Positions 47,238-55,451 of a stretch of DNA of 64,000 nt are shown one piece after another. This DNA comes from Bacillus sp. S3 (GTDB taxonomy: Bacteria > Bacillota > Bacilli > Bacillales > Cytobacillaceae), in NCBI RefSeq assembly GCF_005154805.1, contig NZ_CP039727.1, forward strand, positions 1,981,501-2,045,500, given 5' to 3'. The position numbers and the translations under genes were made by a program. Every line of letters starts with the position of its first letter. The first letter of the stretch is position 1. The notes beneath the pieces were generated by a model. It was given only the letters and a program-made list of their open reading frames with translations, searched no databases and was not told where the DNA came from.

Positions 47238-47264
47238 GATACAGATGTATCACTATGTGGTTAA
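47238..47264 (+). promoter_or_regulatory. Motif shared with the first Gfo/Idh gene (copy B)
   Basis: GATACA-GA-TGTATC (47238-47251) is a 14-bp palindrome followed by ATGTGGTTAA. Over 28 aligned bases it matches copy A at about 20 or more positions. AACCGTTA flanks both copies. It lies in the iclR to oxidoreductase intergenic region, where no gene is otherwise seen. Confidence 0.5.
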
Positions 47265-47345
47265 TTTTATTAGAATTATTAAATCACTTCGAATATAAAT
47301 AAGGTAAATAGTGTGGTGATTTTTACCCTAATGGAGGGAGAACGG

Positions 47346-48416
47346 ATGGGGATGAAAAGAGAATTTGGGTTTGCTATTGTCGGAACAGGGCTAATAAGCA
47401 CTACACATTATGAGCAAATTTCATCGATTGAAGGGGCAAAAGTGCTGGCGATCTACTCCCGTAAGGAAGAAAAAGCAAAATCACTTGCGGAAAAGGCCGG
47501 TGCAGATTGGTATACAGATTATCAAGAAATGCTGAAGAGAAAAGATATCGATATTGTATCGATTATTACACCAAGCGGCACTCATGCTGACATGGCGATC
47601 AAGGCTGCACGGGCGGGAAAACATGTGATTGTTGAAAAACCAATGGATATTTCCCTTGAGAAAGCACAGCAAATGATTGATGTATGCCGTGAGCATCATG
47701 TTAAATTAAGTGTTATTTCTCAACATCGCTTTGATTCATCAGCTGTGAAGATTAAAGCTGATATTAATTCAGGCCGATTCGGAAAGATGGTGCTTGGGCA
47801 ATCCGCTGTGAATTGGTATCGTCCTCAAAGCTACTATGATACAAGTAAGTGGCGGGGATTATGGGAAATGAATGGAGGCGGCGTATTAATCAATCAGGCC
47901 ATTCATTCGATCGATTTATTTCAGTACTTCATGGGAGAAGTCGAAAGTGTATACGCACATACAGCCGTATTAGCACATGAAAGAATTGAAGTGGAAGATG
48001 TGGCTGTTGCCACGGTAAAATTTAAAAATGGCGGGTTAGGAACCATTGTTGGTACTACAGCTGCATATCCCGGTCTGTCAGCCCGCTTGGAGATAATCGG
48101 TACAAATGGTACAGCCGTGATCGAGAATGATCAATTAATTAAGCATTATCTACGAAATCCAACTAATGAAACGGAAGCCGTCAATTTAGCTGGTGTAAAC
48201 AATGAGGATGGAGGGGAGCCTGCCCATGCATCCGTTAATCCGGCAGCACTTGATGGTGCTTCCCATCGTTTACAGTTTATTGATATGATGAATGCCATTC
48301 AGGAGGATAGAGAACCGCTTGTGAATGGTGAAGAAGGATTAAAACCACTTAAGATTATATTAGCAATTTATGAATCTGCACGGACAGGTCAGCCTAAACA
48401 AATAGAGTCATTTTAG
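47346..48416 (+). CDS. Gfo/Idh/MocA family oxidoreductase
   Basis: A 356-residue dehydrogenase. The Rossmann motif is FAIVGTGLISTTHYEQ, the catalytic lysine is in VEKPMDISLEKA, and the second domain has EMNGGGVLINQAIHSIDLFQYFMG with the catalytic histidine. Only distantly like the one at 43754, so not a recent duplicate. ATG 47346 is taken since GGAGGGAG ends five bases before; an in-frame GTG lies at 47313. Substrate unknown; a sugar or polyol is likely. Confidence 0.85.
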   Translation: MGMKREFGFAIVGTGLISTTHYEQISSIEGAKVLAIYSRKEEKAKSLAEKAGADWYTDYQEMLKRKDIDIVSIITPSGTHADMAIKAARAGKHVIVEKPMDISLEKAQQMIDVCREHHVKLSVISQHRFDSSAVKIKADINSGRFGKMVLGQSAVNWYRPQSYYDTSKWRGLWEMNGGGVLINQAIHSIDLFQYFMGEVESVYAHTAVLAHERIEVEDVAVATVKFKNGGLGTIVGTTAAYPGLSARLEIIGTNGTAVIENDQLIKHYLRNPTNETEAVNLAGVNNEDGGEPAHASVNPAALDGASHRLQFIDMMNAIQEDREPLVNGEEGLKPLKIILAIYESARTGQPKQIESF

Positions 48417-48462
48417 TAATCCCCGGCCATAACAAACAGATAATATGAAATAAAAGGTACAA

Positions 48463-48499
48463 AGAAAGGAGCTTGGATTTAAGCTCCTTTCTGTTGTAT
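48463..48499 (+). terminator. Terminator after the second Gfo/Idh gene
   Basis: AGAAAGGAGCTT/AAGCTCCTTTCT stem with a 6-nt loop. The remainder of 48500-48768 is A+T-rich; it holds an inverted TTAC-ATAAA-GTAA near 48594 that could be an HxlR-type operator, but nothing firmer. Confidence 0.7.
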
Positions 48500-48768
48500 C
48501 TATTAGTTCTTTATATTATGTGATAGCACGATTCAACTTTGCTGCATAATTTATTTTCTTACGTTGACTATACTTAATTTCAATAATATACTTACTTACA
48601 TAAAGTAACTAACTGAAGATACATTTTCACAGCGATTTGGTTAGGAAAATAAATTAGTGTTAATGATAATGTCAATAAATTTTGTTACATCAAAAAAATT
48701 CTTTTTTATCTTTAGATAACGTGCTGTTTCCAATCAAAACAAGGTAATAATAAAAGGAGGTAACTAAA

Positions 48769-49617
48769 ATGAATTTTCATAGTGAACCTATTACATTCGT
48801 AGGCCAAGTAAACATTAAGGTACAAAATTTAGAACGTTCAATAGCCTTTTATGAAGAAGTAATCGGCTTTAAAGTATTGGAACAAACTGAAAGATCCGCT
48901 AATCTGACTGCGGATGGAAAGACAGTATTATTATCAATTGAACAACCGTATAATGTTATTCCCAAGCAAGGGAAAACTACGGGTTTATATCACTTCGCAC
49001 TTCTTTTACCAAAACGCTCGGATTTAGCGAAAATAGTGCAACATTTTATGGAAATTAGTTTACGGATTGGTTCTTCGGATCATCTTGTAAGCGAAGCTCT
49101 TTATTTATCAGACCCAGATGGAAATGGAATTGAAATCTATATTGACCGTGACCCTTCTGAATGGAATTGGGAAAACGGTGAAGTGGCAATGGCAGTTGAT
49201 CCATTAAATTTTGCGGACCTCCTTGCTGGCGGTAAACAGCAATCATGGAAAGGTCTACCTGCCGGCACCGTAATGGGACACATCCATTTGCATGTTTCCG
49301 AATTAAAAAAGACTGAAGAATTTTATATCGAGGGACTCGGATTTCAAGTAGTTAACCGATTTGGCACTCAGGCCCTTTTCATTTCGGATGGGAAGTACCA
49401 TCACCATATTGGCTTAAATACTTGGAATGGTGTAGGTGCACCTACACCTTCTCCTAATAGTGTTGGTCTTCAATCATTTACTTTGATGCTGCCAAATGTG
49501 GAAAGGAGAAATAAAATTATTGCTCAATTGAAGAATATTGGTGCACGGGTCACTGAAGAAAACGGGTCTTTCATTACCTCAGATCCTTCTGGAAATCGCA
49601 TTTTCTTACAAGTTTAA
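48769..49617 (+). CDS. catE: Catechol-2,3-dioxygenase-like VOC protein (CatE/YfiE-like)
   Basis: A 282-residue two-module extradiol dioxygenase. It follows B. subtilis CatE closely: LERSIAFYEEVIGFKVL, TGLYHFALLLP, HLVSEALYLSDPDGNGIEIY, then MGHIHLHVSELK and YHHHIGLNTW. The metal ligands H (GHIHLHV), H (YHHHIGLN) and a C-terminal acidic residue are available. GGAGGTAACTAAA precedes the ATG. Catechol breakdown is by homology. Confidence 0.85.
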   Translation: MNFHSEPITFVGQVNIKVQNLERSIAFYEEVIGFKVLEQTERSANLTADGKTVLLSIEQPYNVIPKQGKTTGLYHFALLLPKRSDLAKIVQHFMEISLRIGSSDHLVSEALYLSDPDGNGIEIYIDRDPSEWNWENGEVAMAVDPLNFADLLAGGKQQSWKGLPAGTVMGHIHLHVSELKKTEEFYIEGLGFQVVNRFGTQALFISDGKYHHHIGLNTWNGVGAPTPSPNSVGLQSFTLMLPNVERRNKIIAQLKNIGARVTEENGSFITSDPSGNRIFLQV

Positions 49618-49692
49618 TTCTATACTTTGTAATTTTACATCTTATCTGGGGATACTACTGGCATACGAAAAGAAGAGGGAAAAAATACAGGA

Positions 49693-49815
49693 ATAGAAAT
49701 CGGTCTTTATCCACTTGGAGATATGCGTTCTGATCCTCATACTGGCGAGAATGTATAGATTGAGCTATTAGCTACAGAAATGCCTCCAATTGTTCGGAAA
49801 GAAACAAGTAAGTAA
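49693..49815 (+). pseudogene. LLM flavin monooxygenase remnant with internal deletion
   Basis: IEIGLYPLGDMRSDPHTGENV is the N-terminus of a luciferase-like (LLM) monooxygenase. It runs into a TAG at 49756 and continues at once, in frame, with IELLATEMPPIVRKETSK and a stop, which is how such proteins end. About 300 codons between are missing. Confidence 0.55.
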
Positions 49816-49840
49816 AAAAATAAGTTTAGAGGTGTGAATA

Positions 49841-50440
49841 ATGGGTTTTTTAGACAAAATATTTGGGAAACCAGACAAGGAGGAAGAATCTATGACAACT
49901 GAAAAATTAAACATTGGAATCATTTTAGGAAGCACACGCCAAGGACGTGTAAGTCCACAAGTAGGAGAATGGGTAAAAGGAATTGCTGACAAAAGTGGAA
50001 ATGCCAATTATGAAATTGTAGACATCGCTGATTTCAATCTTCCGTTCTTAGGAACAACCGATGGATCAGAACCAGGAATAGCAGCTTGGAATGAGAAACT
50101 TGCTAGCTTAGATGGATTTGTATTCATTGTCCAAGAATACAATCACAGCATAACTGGTGCATTGAAAAACGCAATAGATTTCGCCCGTGAAGCCTGGTAC
50201 AACAAAGCAGCTGGAATCGTAAGCTATGGATCAACTGGTGGGGCTCGTGCAGCTGAACATTTACGTGGAATTCTTGCAGAACAAAAGGTAGCGGATGTTC
50301 GTACACATCCAACCTTGAGTTTATTTACAGACTTTGTCAATGGGACAGAATTCAAACCACAAGAATTGCACCTTGATAATGTTAATGCCATGCTTGGAGA
50401 AGTTGTAGCTTGGAGCGGAGCTTTAAAAACTTTAAGATAA
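49841..50440 (+). CDS. NADPH-dependent FMN reductase family protein
   Basis: A 199-residue flavodoxin-fold reductase. The phosphate loop is ILGSTRQGRVSPQVGEW, with VQEYNHSITGALKNAID and SYGSTGGARAAEHLRGIL following, as in NAD(P)H quinone/azo reductases. It has a 17-residue charged leader. An internal ATG at 49892 has its own AAGGAGG and would remove that leader, so two starts are possible. The context of dioxygenases suggests quinone reduction. Confidence 0.85.
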   Translation: MGFLDKIFGKPDKEEESMTTEKLNIGIILGSTRQGRVSPQVGEWVKGIADKSGNANYEIVDIADFNLPFLGTTDGSEPGIAAWNEKLASLDGFVFIVQEYNHSITGALKNAIDFAREAWYNKAAGIVSYGSTGGARAAEHLRGILAEQKVADVRTHPTLSLFTDFVNGTEFKPQELHLDNVNAMLGEVVAWSGALKTLR

Positions 50441-50482
50441 AAAACGTACCTGCAAAGTTGAAAAAATTTCTATAATACATTT

Positions 50483-50518
50483 AAAAAGAAAACGCTGAGA
50501 CTCAGCGTTTTCTTTTTG
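50483..50518 (+). terminator. Terminator of the FMN reductase gene
   Basis: GAAAACGCTGAG/CTCAGCGTTTTC stem with a one-base centre and T-rich tail. Confidence 0.85.
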
Positions 50519-50524
50519 CTTCAT

Positions 50525-50586
50525 TCAAATAAACATTTGACCATTATAACTGACTTTCATATAATAATACTCAAATATATATTTGA
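50525..50586. promoter_or_regulatory. Two CadC-type operators upstream of cadC-cadA
   Basis: TCAAAT-N4-ATTTGA occurs at 50525-50540 and again at 50571-50586, 46 bp apart. The known plasmid cad operator has the same TCAAATAAATATTTGA core. CadC would release both on binding Cd, Pb or Zn. Confidence 0.8.
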
Positions 50587-50604
50587 ATAATGGGTGATGA
50601 AAAA

Positions 50605-50973
50605 ATGAAACATGATGACGTATGTGAAGTAACCTGTGTGGATGAAGAGAAAGTGAAACGTGTAAAAGGAGCCGTATCTAAGGAAAATACAATGGCTGTT
50701 TCACAAATATTTAAAGCATTGTCCGATGATACTAGAATTAAGATTGCCTATGCACTAAGTGAAGAAGATGAATTATGTGTCTGTGACGTTGCAAATATCG
50801 TAGGAAGCACAACGGCAACTGCATCCCATCATTTACGACTCCTTCGTAATTTAGGTTTAGCGAAATACCGTAAAGAAGGTAAATTAGTCTTTTATTCATT
50901 GGATGATGATCATGTGAGGCAATTGATTCAAATTGCTTTTGAACATCAGAAGGAGTTGGAACAAAATGAGTGA
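50605..50973 (+). CDS. cadC: Cadmium/lead-sensing repressor CadC (ArsR/SmtB family)
   Basis: A 122-residue winged-helix metalloregulator. The metal-binding cysteines C7, C11, C58 and C60 (DVCEVTC and ELCVCD) fall at exactly the positions of S. aureus CadC. The DNA-reading helix is TTATASHHLRLLRNLG. ATG 50605 is preferred over ATG 50590 because GGGTGAT lies at proper distance and it gives the canonical cysteine numbering. The stop overlaps the cadA start. Confidence 0.92.
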   Translation: MKHDDVCEVTCVDEEKVKRVKGAVSKENTMAVSQIFKALSDDTRIKIAYALSEEDELCVCDVANIVGSTTATASHHLRLLRNLGLAKYRKEGKLVFYSLDDDHVRQLIQIAFEHQKELEQNE

Positions 50974-53101
50974 CGCCTTAGAAAAATCGAGTGAAAAGAC
51001 CGTTTACCGTGTACAGGGATTCACCTGAGCAGGCTGTGCGACAAAGTTCGAAAAGAACGTACAACACCTGGATGGTGTTGCTAATGCAAGTGTAAACTTC
51101 GGTGCTGCAAAACTTACGGTTTATGGGGAAACAACTATCGAAGAGATAGAAAAAGCCGGTGCTTTTGAAAATATAAAAGTCATTCCTGAAAAGCAAAAAT
51201 TTGAAAAGATAAAAGAACCGTTTTTGAAAAAACATTCGACTGTCATTGCCTCATTTGTTTTCTTACTGATAGGATGGTTTTCAGCGCAAATGAATGGTGA
51301 AGAGAACGTATCATCGATTGTAGCGTATGGTATTTCTATTTTAGTTGGCGGTCATCGACTTTTCAAAACAGGATTGAAGAACTTTTTCCGGTTAGAATTT
51401 GATATGAGAACTCTGATGACAATTGCAGTGATTGGTGCAGCCATGATCGGTGAGTGGGGAGAGGGAGCAACGGTTGTCATTTTGTTTGCCATCAGTGAAG
51501 TTTTGGAATCCTACTCGATGGATAAGGCAAGGCAATCGATTCGTTCCTTAATGGATATTTCTCCAAAAGAAGCCTTCATCCGAAGAGGCAATCAAGAAAT
51601 GACAGTAGAAGTGGACGATATTCGGATTGGCGATATTTTAATTGTTAAACCCGGACAAAAAATTGCTATGGACGGAATCGTTGTTAAAGGAATATCAGCT
51701 GTAAATCAAGCTGCCATTACAGGGGAATCTGTCCCGGTTTCCAAAATAGTGGACGATGAAGTATTCGCTGGCACTCTTAATGAAGAGGGACTTCTCGAGG
51801 TTAAAGTGACGAAACATGTGGATGATACCACCATAGCTAAAATCATTCATCTAGTAGAGGAAGCACAAGCAGAAAGGGCTCCATCTCAAGCATTTGTTGA
51901 TCGCTTTGCTAAGTATTATACACCTGTCATCATGTTGGTTTCATTGTTAGTGGCTGTAATCCCACCACTTCTATTTGATGGTGATTGGAGTAAATGGATT
52001 TACCAAGGCCTAGCAGTGTTAGTGGTTGGTTGTCCATGTGCCCTTGTTATTTCCACTCCTGTATCGATTGTGACGGCAATTGGAAATGCTGCACGTAATG
52101 GTGTCTTAATAAAAGGTGGCATTCATTTAGAGGAAATGGGAGCCATTAAAGCTATTGCATTTGATAAAACAGGAACGTTAACAGAAGGAATTCCCGTTGT
52201 AACGGATTATCTTCCTCAAGGTAATACAAATGCGAATGAACTTCTTACCATTATTGCTGCATTAGAAAAAGGATCCCAACATCCATTGGCTTCAGCTATT
52301 TTGAAAAAAGCAGAGCGGGGAAACTTACCTTACAAAGACGTTTCAATAGAGGATTTCTCCTCGATTACGGGTAAAGGAATCAAAGGAAGAATCATAGATA
52401 AGGTATATTATGTAGGAAGTCCTCATTTATTTGATGAAATTTTAGCAGATGGAATTCCATCCAATTTAAAAGGAACGGTAAGTGAACTGCAAAATAAAGG
52501 GAAAACCGTTATGGTGGCTGGTACCGCAACAGAAATATTGGCATTACTTGGAGTTGCGGACGAAGTGCGAAGAAACAGCAAATCTGTTATTCAGAAACTT
52601 CACTCGTTAGGTATCCAAAAGACCATCATGTTAACAGGTGATAATAAAGGGACAGCCGGTGCTATCGGTCAGCAGGTAGGTGTATCCGAAATACAAGCTG
52701 AACTTTTGCCTCAAGATAAATTAACCTTCATAAAAGAATTAAAAAATAAATATGACCATGTGGCAATGGTAGGAGACGGTGTAAATGATGCGCCAGCTTT
52801 AGCTGCATCAACTGTCGGTATAGCCATGGGCGGAGCTGGAACGGATACAGCTCTTGAAACGGCAGATATTGCTTTAATGGCAGATGATTTAGGTAAACTT
52901 CCATTCACATTAAAACTTAGCAAGATAGCCTTATTTATCATCAAACAAAATATCACCTTCTCTTTAGGGATTAAGCTCTTAGCTTTGCTCCTAGTCATTC
53001 CTGGTTGGCTTACTTTATGGATTGCGATCTTTGCTGATATGGGAGCAACTCTTATCGTGACGTTTAATGGTTTACGTCTTCTCCGAGTAAAAGATAAATA
53101 A
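50966..53101 (+). CDS. cadA: Cd/Zn/Pb P1B-type ATPase CadA with in-frame TGA (candidate selenoprotein)
   Basis: A 711-residue heavy-metal ATPase if TGA 51026 is read as selenocysteine (residue 21). The ATG at 50966 overlaps cadC and follows AAGGAG. The N-terminal HMA domain reads [19 protein letters not shown], where other CadA proteins have GFTCANC; the second cysteine, C24, is kept. The rest is canonical: TGESVPVS, the membrane metal motif C356-P-C358, phosphorylated D400 in DKTGT, SQHPLAS and [10 protein letters not shown]. There are no other stops or shifts in the HMA domain. The pump expels Cd, Zn and Pb. If TGA is a true stop, only a fragment without the HMA domain could be made by re-initiation; no good downstream start with a ribosome binding site is evident. 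Confidence 0.8.
51026..51058 (+). promoter_or_regulatory. Candidate Sec codon and bacterial SECIS hairpin
   Basis: TGA at 51026-51028 is followed after 21 nt by a hairpin loop GAAAA closed by GTTC/GAAC (51046-51058). A loop 16-37 nt from UGA with G in its first two bases fits the general bacterial SECIS rule. The 4-bp stem is short. A stronger hairpin, CAACACC-TGGAT-GGTGTTG, lies at 51062-51080, slightly beyond that range. Confidence 0.4.
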
Positions 53102-53105
53102 TATT

Positions 53106-53133
53106 AGGCTTCCCATTTTGGGAAGCCTTTTAA
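53106..53133 (+). terminator. Terminator of cadC-cadA
   Basis: AGGCTTCCC/GGGAAGCCT stem, ATTTT loop, short T tail. Confidence 0.85.
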
Positions 53134-53302
53134 TGGGAAGGGATATAGGCGATGTAGCAAGCCTAATTCTTAGTGTTGTTCCCGATCCTGAAAAAACAAT
53201 GAACGATATACAAAATAGTTGAAAATAAATGCATTTTAATACAAGATAAAAATGTTATGTTGAGTGGATTGTATAAATTATTGGTATACGAGGGGAAACA
53301 AA

Positions 53303-53854
53303 ATGAAAAAATTACTATTTATATTAATTAGCCTATTGGTGATGATCCCGACGATCGCAAGTGCACATACGGAATTAACTTCTTCTAACCCTGCTGCAAA
53401 CCAAGTGGTGAAAGAAGACATAAAAGATATCGTCCTAACATATGGAGGAAAGATTGAATCCTTAAGTACAATGACATTAATTAAAGATGGACAAGAAGGA
53501 CCAGTAGTAAGTGTTACACCTAAAGAAAATCAATTAATAGGTACATTGTCTACCCCTTTAGAAAATGGCTCCTATACACTTAAATGGAATATTGCTGGCG
53601 AAGACGGTCATCCGATATCGGGTGAAATTCCTTTTACTGTACAAAAAGAAGAAGTGAAGTCGTCGGATCAAAAGACGGAAACGAAAGAGCCTTTGATAGT
53701 TAAAAAAGAAGAAACTAAAAAAGAGAATACAAAGCAAGATCAAACTAATGAGCAAGATAAGAATTCCACATCAAACATGAAAAACATTATTATTGTGGCA
53801 GTTGTTCTAATTTTGGTTTTCGGGTTGTTCCTCTTATTTAGAAGGAAACGTTAA
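53303..53854 (+). CDS. copC: CopC domain copper-binding protein with C-terminal membrane anchor
   Basis: A 183-residue secreted protein. A signal peptide ends at ASA, exposing His as the first mature residue (AHTELTSSNPAANQ), the usual CopC Cu(II) ligand. GEDGHPISGEIPFTV carries the second histidine and closes the beta-sandwich. A charged Lys/Glu linker, one helix and a RRKR tail anchor it. ATG 53303 has GAGGGG upstream. Two bases before copD, coupled. Confidence 0.88.
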   Translation: MKKLLFILISLLVMIPTIASAHTELTSSNPAANQVVKEDIKDIVLTYGGKIESLSTMTLIKDGQEGPVVSVTPKENQLIGTLSTPLENGSYTLKWNIAGEDGHPISGEIPFTVQKEEVKSSDQKTETKEPLIVKKEETKKENTKQDQTNEQDKNSTSNMKNIIIVAVVLILVFGLFLLFRRKR

Positions 53855-53856
53855 TT

Positions 53857-54933
53857 ATGGGATTCATAATTCCCTTTGCTGAATTTGGAACCTATCTTGT
53901 GTTTTCGATTTTAATAGGACACGTTGCCTTACAATTTGTACCTGAAACCAATAAACCAAAAATCACAATTGCAAAACCTGTTATATTGCTTTCTACACTA
54001 GGGATCATTATCTTTACGTTAGGACCAATTGTTCAAACCATTTCCTATTTTCAAGATGGAATAGGCTTCGCTCTTGCAACTAAATCTGTTTTATTAGATT
54101 TCCAAGTGGGAAAAGCCTGGATTTTTATTGGATTTATGGCAACGTTCTTATGGATTGCCATCAACCTAAATGGCTCTAAATATCTTCAAGCACTATTGCT
54201 ATTTTTAATGATACTAGGTGTCGGTTATTCCAGTCATGTGGCATCATTGTCATTTTGGGCAGGTTTATGGTCTCACAGTACTCATTTTTTATTAGTAACA
54301 TTATGGACAGGGATTTTAATTCATATTGCCTGGTTCTCTAAGGAGCATAGCAATTGGTCAAAGTTTTTACGGTGGTTTACTCCATTTGCTTCATTTTGTT
54401 TAAGCATCATCATCCTAAGTGGAATCTACCTGATGTTATTTGTTATTGAACCGAAAGACTATATAAAGGCATGGGCTTTGCCTTATGGGCAAATGTTGCT
54501 TTTAAAACATATTAGTATAATTCCCGTTATCGCTTTTGCCTTTATAAACGGTGTAATTTCAAGAAAATCTCTAAAGGATTTTTCGTTCAATCCTAAACCG
54601 TGGATACGGGGAGAAAGCATCATTTTATTTATCGTTTTTTATTTCACTGCGGTGATGGGGACTTTATCGCCACCACATGAAGTTGAATTTACCGTGAAGT
54701 CGGAGGGGGCTTCTAAGTGGGTGGAATGGTTATTAGGGAAAAATATCCTTTCTACCATACAAATCCATTTAGAACCGTCATTCCAATCGATATTGTTGGT
54801 CATTCTTTCAATACTATTTTTGTTAATGATATTATTTAGTTTTAAACAGAAAAGGCCCATATTAGCGGTAACGTTTGGAGTAATTTTTATCATTGTTTTA
54901 TATTTGGGTTTAATGTTGTCATTATCCATTTAG
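53857..54933 (+). CDS. copD: CopD family copper resistance membrane protein
   Basis: A 358-residue polytopic protein with eight or nine helices in the CopD family (ILIGHVALQFVP, GVGYSSHVASLSFWAGLWSHSTHFLLVTLWTGILIHIAWFSKE, quoted in shorter pieces: SSHVASL, HSTHFLLVTLW; ISIIPVIAFAFINGV-like segment later). It follows copC after two bases. CopCD-type pairs import or handle copper, as YcnJ does in B. subtilis as a fusion. The extracytoplasmic loop near residue 270 has PPHEVEFTV. Confidence 0.85.
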   Translation: MGFIIPFAEFGTYLVFSILIGHVALQFVPETNKPKITIAKPVILLSTLGIIIFTLGPIVQTISYFQDGIGFALATKSVLLDFQVGKAWIFIGFMATFLWIAINLNGSKYLQALLLFLMILGVGYSSHVASLSFWAGLWSHSTHFLLVTLWTGILIHIAWFSKEHSNWSKFLRWFTPFASFCLSIIILSGIYLMLFVIEPKDYIKAWALPYGQMLLLKHISIIPVIAFAFINGVISRKSLKDFSFNPKPWIRGESIILFIVFYFTAVMGTLSPPHEVEFTVKSEGASKWVEWLLGKNILSTIQIHLEPSFQSILLVILSILFLLMILFSFKQKRPILAVTFGVIFIIVLYLGLMLSLSI

Positions 54934-54998
54934 GAAAAACAAAAAATAACCTATGTAGCATTTAAAATGAGTTGAACGAGTAAAGGAGAGGGGATATC

Positions 54999-55199
54999 AT
55001 GAAACATTTTAAAATCGTCATACCCATTATGGTTTTTGTAGCAGTTTTAGCGATATGGATGTTAGGAAAGTATCATGCTGACGTACAACTTCCATTGCGT
55101 ATACTGATCGCTTTAGGAGGGGCTCTCCTATCAGGCATACTGAGTTTTATCATGTTGAAGCTGGATGCTGATCGAGTGAATCCAAAAACAAATAAATGA
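54999..55199 (+). CDS. Small membrane protein of 66 residues
   Basis: Two hydrophobic helices (IPIMVFVAVLAIWMLGKY and LRILIALGGALLSGILSFIML) end in a short polar tail. AGGAGAGGGG precedes the ATG. It lies 65 nt after copD and before a terminator, so it is likely part of the copCD transcript. I do not recognise the family. Confidence 0.65.
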   Translation: MKHFKIVIPIMVFVAVLAIWMLGKYHADVQLPLRILIALGGALLSGILSFIMLKLDADRVNPKTNK

Positions 55200-55216
55200 A
55201 ATAAAGAATATAAAAG

Positions 55217-55249
55217 AGTAGCCATAGTAAATTATTGGCTACTTTTTTG
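55217..55249 (+). terminator. Terminator of the copCD unit
   Basis: AGTAGCCA/TGGCTACT stem followed by T residues. Confidence 0.8.
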
Positions 55250-55451
55250 TTGCCATTACAACCATAAATAGGAATCCTTTAAGAACAAAAAGACATTGAT
55301 TATTTTAACGTTATAGTTTCTCAAAATTTTTTTGTTGTACTTTCTTGATGAAAGTAATCATAAAATATTTTTCCGATAGATAAAATCAATGGAAGAGGTT
55401 TCTATTAATAATGTATCCCCTTTAAAAAATGTGTCGAAGGGTGTTGTTGTA

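Noticed and set aside
51224..53101. A shorter CadA starting at GTG 51224
   Set aside because: That GTG lies within the linker after the HMA domain and has no ribosome binding site; homology continues upstream in frame to ATG 50966 across the TGA.
53134..53223. Short frame MGRDIGDVASLILSVVPDP
   Set aside because: No ribosome binding site and only 29 codons; no recognisable similarity.
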